Assembly: GCA_016191145.1 (NCBI GenBank)
Contig: JACPPD010000010.1
Span: 1-64,000, forward strand
Length of the DNA stretch: 64,000 nt
Reading direction: 5' to 3'
Origin: Ignavibacteria bacterium
GTDB taxonomy: Bacteria; Bacteroidota; Ignavibacteria; Kapaibacteriales; Kapaibacteriaceae
The notes below the pieces were generated by a model, which saw only the letters and a program-made list of their open reading frames with translations, was not told where the DNA came from and did no database searches. Below, in pieces: positions 35,239 to 43,953 of this stretch. How positions within the stretch are numbered: position 1 is the stretch's first letter; each line of letters starts with the position of its first letter. Both the position numbers and the translations under genes were made by a program.

Positions 35239-36626
35239 TGTTTAAGCGCACATTCGGCACATTTGATGCTACGATGATTGTTGCCGGATCAATGATTGGA
35301 TCCGGAATCTTCATTGTTAGCGCCGACATTGCCCGCAGCGTTGAGTCGCCGCTCCTGCTAATGATGGTGTGGGTTGTAACGGGTGTGCTTACGCTGATTG
35401 CAGCGCTTTCGTATGGCGAGCTTGCAGGGATGATGCCGCATGCAGGCGGACAGTACGTGTACCTGCGCGAGGCGTTCGGACCTTTGCCGGGATTTCTTTA
35501 TGGGTGGACGTTGTTTGCCGTAATCCAAACGGGTACAATCGCGGCAGTTGCTATGGCATTTGCAAAATTTACGTCCGTGCTTATCCCATTTTTCTCCGAC
35601 AAAAACATCGTCTTCACCTGGCGCCTGGCGCCTGGCACATGGCACGTTACCGGCGCTCATATACTTGCAATTGTTAGCATCATTTTCCTTACCGCGTTGA
35701 ATGCACGAGGGGTTCGGCTTGGCAGATTTATACAGAACATCTTTACATCTACCAAGGTTGTTGCAGTTGTAGCTCTTGCACTTATCGGCATCGTTGTCGG
35801 TTGGGGAAGTACGTCATTTACCGTCAACATTCAGTCTTTCAACTCCACGTCGTTTGTTCTTACAGCATTCGTTGCAGCAATGGTTGGTTCAATTTTTTCC
35901 AGCGATGCCTGGAATAACATCACGTTCATTGCGGGAGAAGTAAAGGAACCCCACAAGACGATACCCAGAGGTCTTGCTTACGGAGTTATCATCGTTACCG
36001 TTTTGTATCTCGCGGTAAACGTTTCGTACCTGACGCTGCTTCCGGTGCATGGCGTCTCCGACGGTGCATCTGTTATCGAGCGGGGTATATCCTACACAAC
36101 TAACGACCGTGTTGGTACTGCCGCTGCCGAAGTGATGTTCGGCGGTGCGGGAGCCGTTATCATGGCAGTCCTCATATTGATTAGCACCTTCGGATGCAAC
36201 AATGGTCTCATCCTTTCCGGCGCCCGCGCTTACTGGGCTATGGCGCGCGACAAATTATTTTTTAAGGGGGCTGGCGATCTTAATAAAAATGATGTTCCAG
36301 GTAAGGGGCTCTGGATTCAGGCTGTATGGGCATCTGCACTATGCCTCAGCGGCAGTTACAGCGATCTGCTGGACTATGTTGTCTTTGCCGTCTTAATATT
36401 TTACGCCCTGACAATTGGCGGCATTTTCAGATTGCGGTTTACAAGACCCGATGCCGACCGACCATACAAGGCATTCGGCTATCCGTGGCTGCCGCTGCTA
36501 TACATCATTCTTGCAGTAACCATTTGCATCGTATTGCTTGTTGCAAAACCAAACTATACGTGGCCAGGACTGATGATTGTGGCCGTGGGACTGCCTGTCT
36601 ACTTTTTCTGGAAACAGAAAAAATAA
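35238..36626 (+). CDS. APC-family amino acid permease with repeat insert
   Basis: A 462-residue APC carrier with VAGSMIGSGIFIVSADIAR, SYGELAGMMPHAGGQYVYLREAFGPLPGFLYGW and GEVKEPHKTIPRGLAYG. It is distinct from the upstream permease and most like small neutral amino acid exchangers. In the loop between the third and fourth membrane spans (about residues 128-138, TWRLAPGTWHV) the DNA is a CCTGGCGCCTGGCAC repeat also seen near the 29-bp array at 150-322, suggesting repeat insertion tolerated in a loop. Confidence 0.9.
   Translation: MFKRTFGTFDATMIVAGSMIGSGIFIVSADIARSVESPLLLMMVWVVTGVLTLIAALSYGELAGMMPHAGGQYVYLREAFGPLPGFLYGWTLFAVIQTGTIAAVAMAFAKFTSVLIPFFSDKNIVFTWRLAPGTWHVTGAHILAIVSIIFLTALNARGVRLGRFIQNIFTSTKVVAVVALALIGIVVGWGSTSFTVNIQSFNSTSFVLTAFVAAMVGSIFSSDAWNNITFIAGEVKEPHKTIPRGLAYGVIIVTVLYLAVNVSYLTLLPVHGVSDGASVIERGISYTTNDRVGTAAAEVMFGGAGAVIMAVLILISTFGCNNGLILSGARAYWAMARDKLFFKGAGDLNKNDVPGKGLWIQAVWASALCLSGSYSDLLDYVVFAVLIFYALTIGGIFRLRFTRPDADRPYKAFGYPWLPLLYIILAVTICIVLLVAKPNYTWPGLMIVAVGLPVYFFWKQKK
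35618..35656. repeat. CCTGGCAC-type repeat inside a permease coding sequence
   Basis: The tract CACCTGGCGCCTGGCGCCTG followed by GCACATGGCACGTTACC is made of near-identical 8-mers and resembles the intergenic sequences at 137-161 and 310-330. It is in frame in the permease gene and encodes an exposed loop. Confidence 0.65.
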
Positions 36627-36635
36627 ACATAATTA

Positions 36636-38786
36636 TTATCGGGCAACTACCACCTGTTTTGTGAATGTACCCGATGCTGTTTGCAGCAAGACAGTGTAGA
36701 CACCGGGTGTATAATGCGTAGCATCCAACAGGAGGTACTGCTTCCCTGCCGAAAGATTGTCGAAATAAGTACTGGACATTTCAGCTCCCGAGATATCGAG
36801 TACTCTCATGTTTACGTTTGAAGACGCATCCAGAAATAACGTTACTGTTGCAGAAGTCACTGCTGGATTAGGAGTGACTGAGATAATTCCAGCGTGCATA
36901 CCAGTGATGGCTTCGCGAGAGCCACCGGCATAGCTGGCGTCGCTGATACCGGTTGTAAGAACAGTAGTGGTTGTGCCCCTTCCCAAATCGTAATACGTGC
37001 CGCTGGCAGTCGATCGCAATGCGCATGCGTTGATGCGGTACTCAACTGTTCCCTCATTCTCCAGCGAATCTCTGAACGATGTGGCAGTAATCGGTTGCTG
37101 TGTTAGCAGCACAAATGGACTGGTGGGATTGGTACGGCGGAAGACCTGGTAGGCATCAACGTCGCCGACAGGACGAAGCCACGACAAGTTGATCTTGTTT
37201 GGATATTCAGTTGTTACCGTAAGCTGTCCTACAATGGCCACAGGCTTCATAATTGCTCGGAGCGTTGGGTCGCCCATCAATGCAATGTGAACTCCTCTGT
37301 CGCCAAAGTTGACTACCTGTGCCTGATTACCGTTGAAGTAAACGTTGGGAACATAAGTACCTATCTGCCCGCCGGAATTCGACACGTTATTCTGTGCAAT
37401 CCTTGTTGAATAACCAACCGTTTCGCCGAGAGCCATGTGATGGATGTACCACGCAGGGCGTCCCACCCATGCGCACGTAAGGGCACGCGGCGATGATGCA
37501 AGGGGCGAACGTAAAAAGTTGTTCTTAGTATCGTAATCACCGAAATAGCTTCCGAACAACTGTGTGTGTATGGCATAAACCGGATTCGTTGCCATGTTGA
37601 TTGTGCTGCCAATACCACCAGCAGATGTATCGGTGCCGCCACCGCAGCCATGAGCAAACAAATAGGTTGCAGGCCCCGCAAGAGAACCAAACCAGTCTCC
37701 GGCACTTACGGATGTGTCGGTTCCAAAGGCTGAAAATCCTCGCCATGCCGACGTGGAAAATCCCTCCTGATATCCCTGAAAATTATCGTCGATAATTCCG
37801 TTGATAAGCACTGAAAATTGTGCAGTGCGAAAATCGTGGTCTTTTTTAAAATATGCTTTAAGTAATTCAAGTTCGGATTTTGTAAAATCCGGCATGTTAA
37901 AAAAGTCGACCCGACCAACTGGTGTGCGTACAAGAGATGCGAACTGACTTTGATCGAACTTGCCATCGCCGGGGAGGTTTTCGTTCGCAGGTCGGGATGC
38001 GTTTACACGCGACACAACTGCATCGGTGTAATAGCCGGCATCATCTCCGTACGTGCCGTCGGCAGGCCACGCTCCCAAATGATTTTCGTGGCCGTCGGGA
38101 TTGATATCGCCTGAATATGGCACCGGTACGCGTCCAACAAGGAAGATGGCGTCCAGATCTCGCTTGCCAGCAATAATTTCGTCGCGTATAATTTTTCGAG
38201 TGCGTACAACGGCGCCAGAGTCGAACTCCTCAGCACGCTGTACTGTCCGGATTGTAACCTGCCAGCCTTCGTTAATGAGGTCTTCTTCCCATGTTGCAAT
38301 TTCCTGAGACAATGGTATGATCATCGTTGTGTCTACAAGCAATAGCACTCGTCTTCTCGTTGCTGGCGGCACCTTAATTCCACTGTTGATGTATCCAAAT
38401 GCCCAGCGGTGAAGATAAATCGGCTGCTGTGTTATCGAGTCGGTTCCAACAACCTGCCACATGTCTCTCAGCAAGCGGTATTCATACGAGACGCCAACTT
38501 CTACATCTGTATCAGTCCACGATACAGTGCCGCTGTCCAGTTGCACAATTGGGTCGGTAGGAAAGAATTCATCCTTCTTCAGCTTCTTCCAAATTGAAAC
38601 GGCCTTGCCATCCTTGTTGAAATCCCATTTAAGAGTTATGGAAGGCCGAGGTGTTTCTCGCAAATCAGCCCACGTCATTACAGCAAGGGTTTTGTGAGGG
38701 GGCAATTGAGCCGACAAGAAGTTTGTGCAGACGATTACTGTTAAGAATGCAACAAGCAGACGCATCATAGCCATCGAATACCCCAT
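36636..38786 (-). CDS. Secreted gingipain-like (C25) protein with type IX sorting domain
   Basis: A 716-residue protein with a signal peptide (ending TNFLSAQ). Residues about 150-500 resemble caspase-fold peptidase C25: DAIFLVGRVPVPYSGDINPDG, YLFAHGCGGG (possible catalytic His), RALTCAWVGRPAWYIHHMALGE (possible Cys) and VHIALMGDPTLR. A fibronectin III-like domain follows (INLSWLRPVGDVDAYQVFRR). The last ~85 residues are a type IX sorting domain (SVTPNPAVTSATVTLFL, GVYTVLLQTASGTFTKQVVV). It is likely exported and anchored at the surface. Peptidase activity is uncertain. Divergent from the next large gene; a TAATTTTG promoter lies upstream. Confidence 0.78.
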   Translation of the reverse strand: MGYSMAMMRLLVAFLTVIVCTNFLSAQLPPHKTLAVMTWADLRETPRPSITLKWDFNKDGKAVSIWKKLKKDEFFPTDPIVQLDSGTVSWTDTDVEVGVSYEYRLLRDMWQVVGTDSITQQPIYLHRWAFGYINSGIKVPPATRRRVLLLVDTTMIIPLSQEIATWEEDLINEGWQVTIRTVQRAEEFDSGAVVRTRKIIRDEIIAGKRDLDAIFLVGRVPVPYSGDINPDGHENHLGAWPADGTYGDDAGYYTDAVVSRVNASRPANENLPGDGKFDQSQFASLVRTPVGRVDFFNMPDFTKSELELLKAYFKKDHDFRTAQFSVLINGIIDDNFQGYQEGFSTSAWRGFSAFGTDTSVSAGDWFGSLAGPATYLFAHGCGGGTDTSAGGIGSTINMATNPVYAIHTQLFGSYFGDYDTKNNFLRSPLASSPRALTCAWVGRPAWYIHHMALGETVGYSTRIAQNNVSNSGGQIGTYVPNVYFNGNQAQVVNFGDRGVHIALMGDPTLRAIMKPVAIVGQLTVTTEYPNKINLSWLRPVGDVDAYQVFRRTNPTSPFVLLTQQPITATSFRDSLENEGTVEYRINACALRSTASGTYYDLGRGTTTTVLTTGISDASYAGGSREAITGMHAGIISVTPNPAVTSATVTLFLDASSNVNMRVLDISGAEMSSTYFDNLSAGKQYLLLDATHYTPGVYTVLLQTASGTFTKQVVVAR

Positions 38787-38805
38787 TCGTAAAGTGTAGA
38801 TTGAA

Positions 38806-38839
38806 CAAAATTAGGTACTCTTAGGTATTGCATCTCAAT
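38806..38839 (-). promoter_or_regulatory. Promoter (TTG and TAnnTTTG) of the gingipain-like gene
   Basis: The reverse strand reads TTG at 38836-38838 and TAATTTTG at 38806-38813, 22 bases apart, within the spacing range of Bacteroidota -33/-7 promoters. It points to the secreted protein gene starting at 38786. Confidence 0.55.
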
Positions 38840-38892
38840 CGTGTGCATCACATTCGTATTTTAAGGCAAGACTGTAACCCTTATAGAGGGTA

Positions 38893-41800
38893 ATGGGTTT
38901 TCGAGTCTTCAGTAAACAATTCTCTATGCCGCTTCGCTACGGAATTTCAATCACACTTGTGTTGATGTGCCTCGTTCGCATTGCGAGCGCACAGTACCCT
39001 GCATCGTGTGACGTTAGAAAGGACTGCATTTTCAATGCAGTTACCCTTTCCACAACGAGTGGGAGGAATGCTCATTACGTTGAGATTAATAATCAGCCTA
39101 CACGACCCCGTCAGGCTGCACTGACGTTTGAAATGTGGGTTAAGATTGAGCGGCAGGCTGGTAAAAGGCAATTTCTTGGTGGGCTGTGGGGACCTAACCG
39201 AGATGCAAATGATGTTTGGGTTGTCTACATTGATGAAAACGATCAACTGACTTTCGAAGTAAATGCCGACGGCACAGCTCTGGGAGATATTGACAATACT
39301 GTTGTCCGCGCAAACGCTTCGAACATATATGACCAATGGAATCACATTGCCGCAGTTTTCGATGGAACTTCGGCATCTGTAAGTTTATTTATCAATGGAA
39401 TCATGGTTGCCGGACCGGTTTCTAATCCGTCGTACCCAGCCACGTATCTCAGGCCCCCCGAAAAACCAGAGCTCTTTACAATCGTTGGCTCTTGCAATGC
39501 ACTCGCAGACAATGCAAACCTTTACAGATCGATGAAAGGTCAGTTTGACGAGGTGCGTTTATGGACCCGTGCACTGAGTCAAAATGAACTGATCTGCTCT
39601 AAGGATTTGTCGCTTAACGGTAACGAGGCGGGTTTGCAGGTGTATTTCCGGTGCAACGAGCCTCTGAATAATATCGTTCAGCTCTGCGACGCCACGGGAA
39701 ATAACTATACGGGATTGCTGAGAAACGGAGCGTCAAATCAGAGTTCTAACAGGAGAGTACCTCGGACGATTTCTGCGTCGCCATCATCAGTAACGCAGGA
39801 AATACGATGCGATAGCGTTGTAACATGGACGTTTACGGTTGTTGATACCGGATACTGTCAGCGCCAGATGTCAGCTCGCATGCGCGGTCGTGAATCCGGT
39901 TCATTCACCGTCTCGCCTGCAAATCTCACACTGTCTCCCAATGTGTCGCAAACCATTACGGTAACGTTTAGAGGTACTAACGTTGGTTCGTTCCTCGATA
40001 CGCTGCAACTGCGAACCGGTAATCGGTGCGACTCTGTAATCAACATTAAATTTAATTTGAAGAGGCTTACGGAGATTAGTTCTTCGCGGAGCGCAATAAC
40101 ATTCGACACTCTTCTAGTTGGATGTATAGAACAGAAGTTCATTGATTCTACAATAACAATATGTAATACTTCCGATTCGCTTGGACAGCCCCGCACTCTC
40201 CGCATTGCAAACATCAGAGCACGAGAGCCGAAGGGATACCAGGTGATTAACGTTACGTATCCGATAGTGCTTCAGCCGGGTCAGTGCACAACACTTACGG
40301 TACGATGCTTTGTCCGCGACACTACTGCGGACTACATCGACACGCTCCTGATATTTAGCGACGATCGGTGCCAAAGCAAGCCACTCGAAGTTGCTCTTAT
40401 TGGAAGAACTCAGGAGGTTATTTCAATTCGATCAAGTGATGGCAGCAGACGTATAGATACAATGTCGTTCAGCCCTACGTGCCCTGGAATGCTCAGTAGC
40501 CCGCAGTATTATGTCTGGCAGAATCTTACGCTATCGCCGCTCATAATTGATACAATCCTTGTACCACCGGATTTCACGCATTATCGATATCGTTTTCCTG
40601 TAACACTTCTCCCGGCAACGGGCTATCAGCCTGTTGCAGTGCGGTTCCGTCCGCAAAGTCCAGGACAAAAATTCGACAGCGTAATAATTCGCACCAAGGT
40701 TGGCAACTGCACGGTGGAGCGCACGATTAAGGTAAGGGGCAGGGGTTTGGACAACAAAGTTGAATGGAGTGTAAATGGCTTGCTTGATTTTGGATCTGTT
40801 ATTGTCGGTCAGCAGCGAACACTGAATGTTGTTGCAAAGAACACGTCCCAGTTCGACGTTCTGAATGTTTCCATTTATGTTGAAAGGGGCGACGCATTCA
40901 CATTGCTGGCGGGTACCGGCAGAAGCATCCGACCCGGCGACTCAACGTCGATTCCAGTTACGTTCCGTCCTACCGATTCACTGTTATACACCGACAGGCT
41001 GTGCTTGTTTGAAACACGGTGTTATACTGTTGATTGCATTGATATTCGGGGCAAGGGAATTCTGCAGACGTTCAAGGTTTCGCCTCTGGTAATGGAAACG
41101 CAAAACGTTGTTGGCTGCGGATCTGAACTGGATACGGTTTGCTTAGAGAACATCAGCAATCAACCGCAAACAATATCATCACTTTTGTTAGCAAATGCGT
41201 CTGGCAAATTTGCGTTGGTGGATCCGGTACAACTGCCTTCCACGCTGACGCTCGGTGTTGGAGAGTCGGCGTGCTTCGTGTTTAGGTATACACCAAACGA
41301 TGTGGTTAACGACAGAGCCGACAGGGCATATCTAACGTATAAGGACGCCAACGGAACCGATTGGCAAATTCAACTCATCGGTACATCTGCAACGCCAAAG
41401 CTGTTTATAACGCAGACAACTGCGTATGGAACTGTCGAGGTTGGTGATGTGAGACGGGCAACGTTGATCGTGGAAAACACGTCGTCGATGATGGTTTCAG
41501 TCGACAGTCTATCAGTCGGACCCGGATTTTCGATTATATCAACTAGTCGCCCCTTACCAACCGACCTTAATCCTCGTGATTCTATTCGCGTCGACGTTGA
41601 GTTCCGTCCTACTGCTGCGCAAAATTATTCTGCGCAGTTGCGAGCCTATTCATCTGCTCCGTGCACAATAACAGGCAGCGGCGATTTAACCGGACGTGGA
41701 GTTATTATAGAACTTGAAAATCCTTTGTCGCTCGTCAACTTTGGTTATGTGCGTCCATGCGATTGCATTACCCGCACTGTGGAACTCTTCAACGGATCGC

Positions 41801-43953
41801 AGGTGTTCGACATGACGGTCGACAGTATTTGGATCGACTCGGCAAATATTCCTGGTGGCAAGCCGCAATATTTTACGTGGGCATCAAAGTTTTCACCGGG
41901 CGGCGTAGTGCCATACAGCGTCCCTCCGGGTGAGCGCGACACGGTATTCATCACATTTTGTCCCAACACTCCTGCCGATGCCGCGCAACTTGAAAGCCGC
42001 GCAGCATTCCATGTTGCAGCCCGCGGATCAGCATGGTCGAAGACATTAGAAACATTTATTATCGGCAAACGATCGCTTACGTTTCAGCCCTCGCCGCTGA
42101 GCATTCAATTCCCTGCGGGAGCAATTGATGTGCTGAGTCCGGTTCAGCGATTTGTAACAATTAAGATTCCTGGAATTGCTGCCAACCCACAGCAGGATAC
42201 GGTTGTTCTAGACTCGATAACATTCACTCCCGACGAACGAGTGTTCAGCATTCTTTCTCCCACTGTATTCCCCATAACAATTCTTCCTGGAGATTCGATA
42301 CAAATTGAAGTGAGGCAGAGACCGAGAGCGCCCAGAATATATTCTGCACGACTTACACTGCATTACAGCACGCCATGTCCAGGGACCGATACCACAGTTC
42401 TCATTTTAGGGGCAGGATTTGCACAACCGCGCGGACTAGCATTCTCGTTCGATCCGACGAGAGCGCTGCCCGACACGTTTGGAATGGTGTCGTGCGACAC
42501 GTTAATCATTCCTCTCTATTCATCAATCTTCATCGACGCGTCAGTTGTTGATGTGATGATGCGTGTAAACTTCGACAGCACGCAATTACGGTTACTTGAT
42601 GTTCTTTCGCCCCTTCTCACTAACTCCTGTATATCGCAAACAGGAGGCATAACGTACGTGCCTCAGGTGCAGACAGCACCGTCGGCGTACGGTGGCATAG
42701 CCGTTACGCTCAAGAACTTCTGCGGCATAGATTCCAGCGCCCCGTTTTGTCTGCTCCGGTTTGTAACCGTTGCAAACAACCGTGTTAACAGTCCTGTGTC
42801 TGTCGACAGCATCAACTTCGATACAGAAGATGTCATTCTTTACAAATTAATTGCCACGGGAGATCGGGGGACGATACTTGCCTATAAGTCGGAAATCAGC
42901 ATCATGCAACCGAGTGTGTACGACAGCGTTCGCATTCTTGACTGTGTCGACCGTACGGTGGTTGTATACAACACGGGTGATATTGGAAATACAATCGACA
43001 GTCTTATAAATCTTCCGCTTTACACTACAGTTGTATCGAGCATGCCGCCATTGGGAGACAGTATCTCGCCGGGAGATTCAGCTGTGATAACACTCCGATT
43101 TTGCCCAGGCTCTGAACGATTCATTGATACATCTTCCGTTGCCGTCAGCTTGCAGCCGTGCGATACACGCGACACAACAGCCGTCACCGGTTACGGATAT
43201 GCACCTGAGGTTGAAATACAGGTTGGAGCCATGCAGCAGTTTTTTGTTGCAGACACACTTAAGGGCACACTTGGAGACACCGTAACCATTCCCATTCAAC
43301 TCGATTCGGGAATTGCTGCAACATATCAGGGCAACACGTATTGGCTGAAGTCCTTCGATGCAACAATTAACATTACTTACAATGCCCGTGCACTTAAGTA
43401 TATCGATGCCCCCTACCTTTCCAGGGAGGACGAGATGTCGGTTTCATCAACACCGGGCAACGTAGTAATTACCGGTTCAGATCTGGATTCATTGAAATCG
43501 GGAGAGGTTGCACGCCTTCGTTTTCTGGTAACTGTTCCAGATATTAACATAAATGATATTACCGTCGAAGCATCGGGTTTCATTTCAGATTCCCTGCAGT
43601 TTATCGACGTTGTACCCAACACAGTTATTACGCCTTTCTCAACAACGGGAAAGTGCAACATCACAGTGTTAAAGTTTGATACACTTGGCGCTCCGATGAT
43701 TGGAATCACACCTAATCCTGTTGCTGACGATGCAACGATTACGTTCCGCATGTATGAAACTGTGCCCGTTGTGCTGGAGCTGTTTAATTCATCTGGATTC
43801 CAAACGAAGATATTCCTTGATGGATCGATTGTTTTGCCAGGGGGCGAGTATGCTGTGCGGTTCTCTTCAGCTGATTTGCCCGCTGGTCTCTATCATGCCA
43901 GAATTGCTGCCGGCGTTTTCTCTTCAACAAAGGCGTTTATTGTAGTCAAATGA
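38893..43953 (+). CDS. Giant secreted surface protein: LamG, choice-of-anchor repeats, cohesin-like, type IX sorting domain
   Basis: A 1686-residue protein. The signal peptide ends near IASAQYPA. Residues about 60-245 are a LamG/concanavalin-like domain (LTFEMWVKIERQ, WNHIAAVFDGTSASVSLFING, FDEVRLWTRALSQNEL). A long series of ~100-residue immunoglobulin-like repeats of the choice-of-anchor D/ASH type follows (LDFGSVIVGQQRTLNVVAKN, VNFGYVRPCDC). Residues about 1180-1290 and 1430-1560 look cohesin-like (MRVNFDSTQLRLLDVLS, INITYNARALKYIDA). The end (ITPNPVADDATITFRM to STKAFIVVK) is a type IX sorting domain. Cysteine pairs recur in the repeats. Probably an adhesin or surface scaffold; its 3' end overlaps the opposing helicase gene by 61 bases. 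Confidence 0.85.
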   Translation: MGFRVFSKQFSMPLRYGISITLVLMCLVRIASAQYPASCDVRKDCIFNAVTLSTTSGRNAHYVEINNQPTRPRQAALTFEMWVKIERQAGKRQFLGGLWGPNRDANDVWVVYIDENDQLTFEVNADGTALGDIDNTVVRANASNIYDQWNHIAAVFDGTSASVSLFINGIMVAGPVSNPSYPATYLRPPEKPELFTIVGSCNALADNANLYRSMKGQFDEVRLWTRALSQNELICSKDLSLNGNEAGLQVYFRCNEPLNNIVQLCDATGNNYTGLLRNGASNQSSNRRVPRTISASPSSVTQEIRCDSVVTWTFTVVDTGYCQRQMSARMRGRESGSFTVSPANLTLSPNVSQTITVTFRGTNVGSFLDTLQLRTGNRCDSVINIKFNLKRLTEISSSRSAITFDTLLVGCIEQKFIDSTITICNTSDSLGQPRTLRIANIRAREPKGYQVINVTYPIVLQPGQCTTLTVRCFVRDTTADYIDTLLIFSDDRCQSKPLEVALIGRTQEVISIRSSDGSRRIDTMSFSPTCPGMLSSPQYYVWQNLTLSPLIIDTILVPPDFTHYRYRFPVTLLPATGYQPVAVRFRPQSPGQKFDSVIIRTKVGNCTVERTIKVRGRGLDNKVEWSVNGLLDFGSVIVGQQRTLNVVAKNTSQFDVLNVSIYVERGDAFTLLAGTGRSIRPGDSTSIPVTFRPTDSLLYTDRLCLFETRCYTVDCIDIRGKGILQTFKVSPLVMETQNVVGCGSELDTVCLENISNQPQTISSLLLANASGKFALVDPVQLPSTLTLGVGESACFVFRYTPNDVVNDRADRAYLTYKDANGTDWQIQLIGTSATPKLFITQTTAYGTVEVGDVRRATLIVENTSSMMVSVDSLSVGPGFSIISTSRPLPTDLNPRDSIRVDVEFRPTAAQNYSAQLRAYSSAPCTITGSGDLTGRGVIIELENPLSLVNFGYVRPCDCITRTVELFNGSQVFDMTVDSIWIDSANIPGGKPQYFTWASKFSPGGVVPYSVPPGERDTVFITFCPNTPADAAQLESRAAFHVAARGSAWSKTLETFIIGKRSLTFQPSPLSIQFPAGAIDVLSPVQRFVTIKIPGIAANPQQDTVVLDSITFTPDERVFSILSPTVFPITILPGDSIQIEVRQRPRAPRIYSARLTLHYSTPCPGTDTTVLILGAGFAQPRGLAFSFDPTRALPDTFGMVSCDTLIIPLYSSIFIDASVVDVMMRVNFDSTQLRLLDVLSPLLTNSCISQTGGITYVPQVQTAPSAYGGIAVTLKNFCGIDSSAPFCLLRFVTVANNRVNSPVSVDSINFDTEDVILYKLIATGDRGTILAYKSEISIMQPSVYDSVRILDCVDRTVVVYNTGDIGNTIDSLINLPLYTTVVSSMPPLGDSISPGDSAVITLRFCPGSERFIDTSSVAVSLQPCDTRDTTAVTGYGYAPEVEIQVGAMQQFFVADTLKGTLGDTVTIPIQLDSGIAATYQGNTYWLKSFDATINITYNARALKYIDAPYLSREDEMSVSSTPGNVVITGSDLDSLKSGEVARLRFLVTVPDININDITVEASGFISDSLQFIDVVPNTVITPFSTTGKCNITVLKFDTLGAPMIGITPNPVADDATITFRMYETVPVVLELFNSSGFQTKIFLDGSIVLPGGEYAVRFSSADLPAGLYHARIAAGVFSSTKAFIVVK

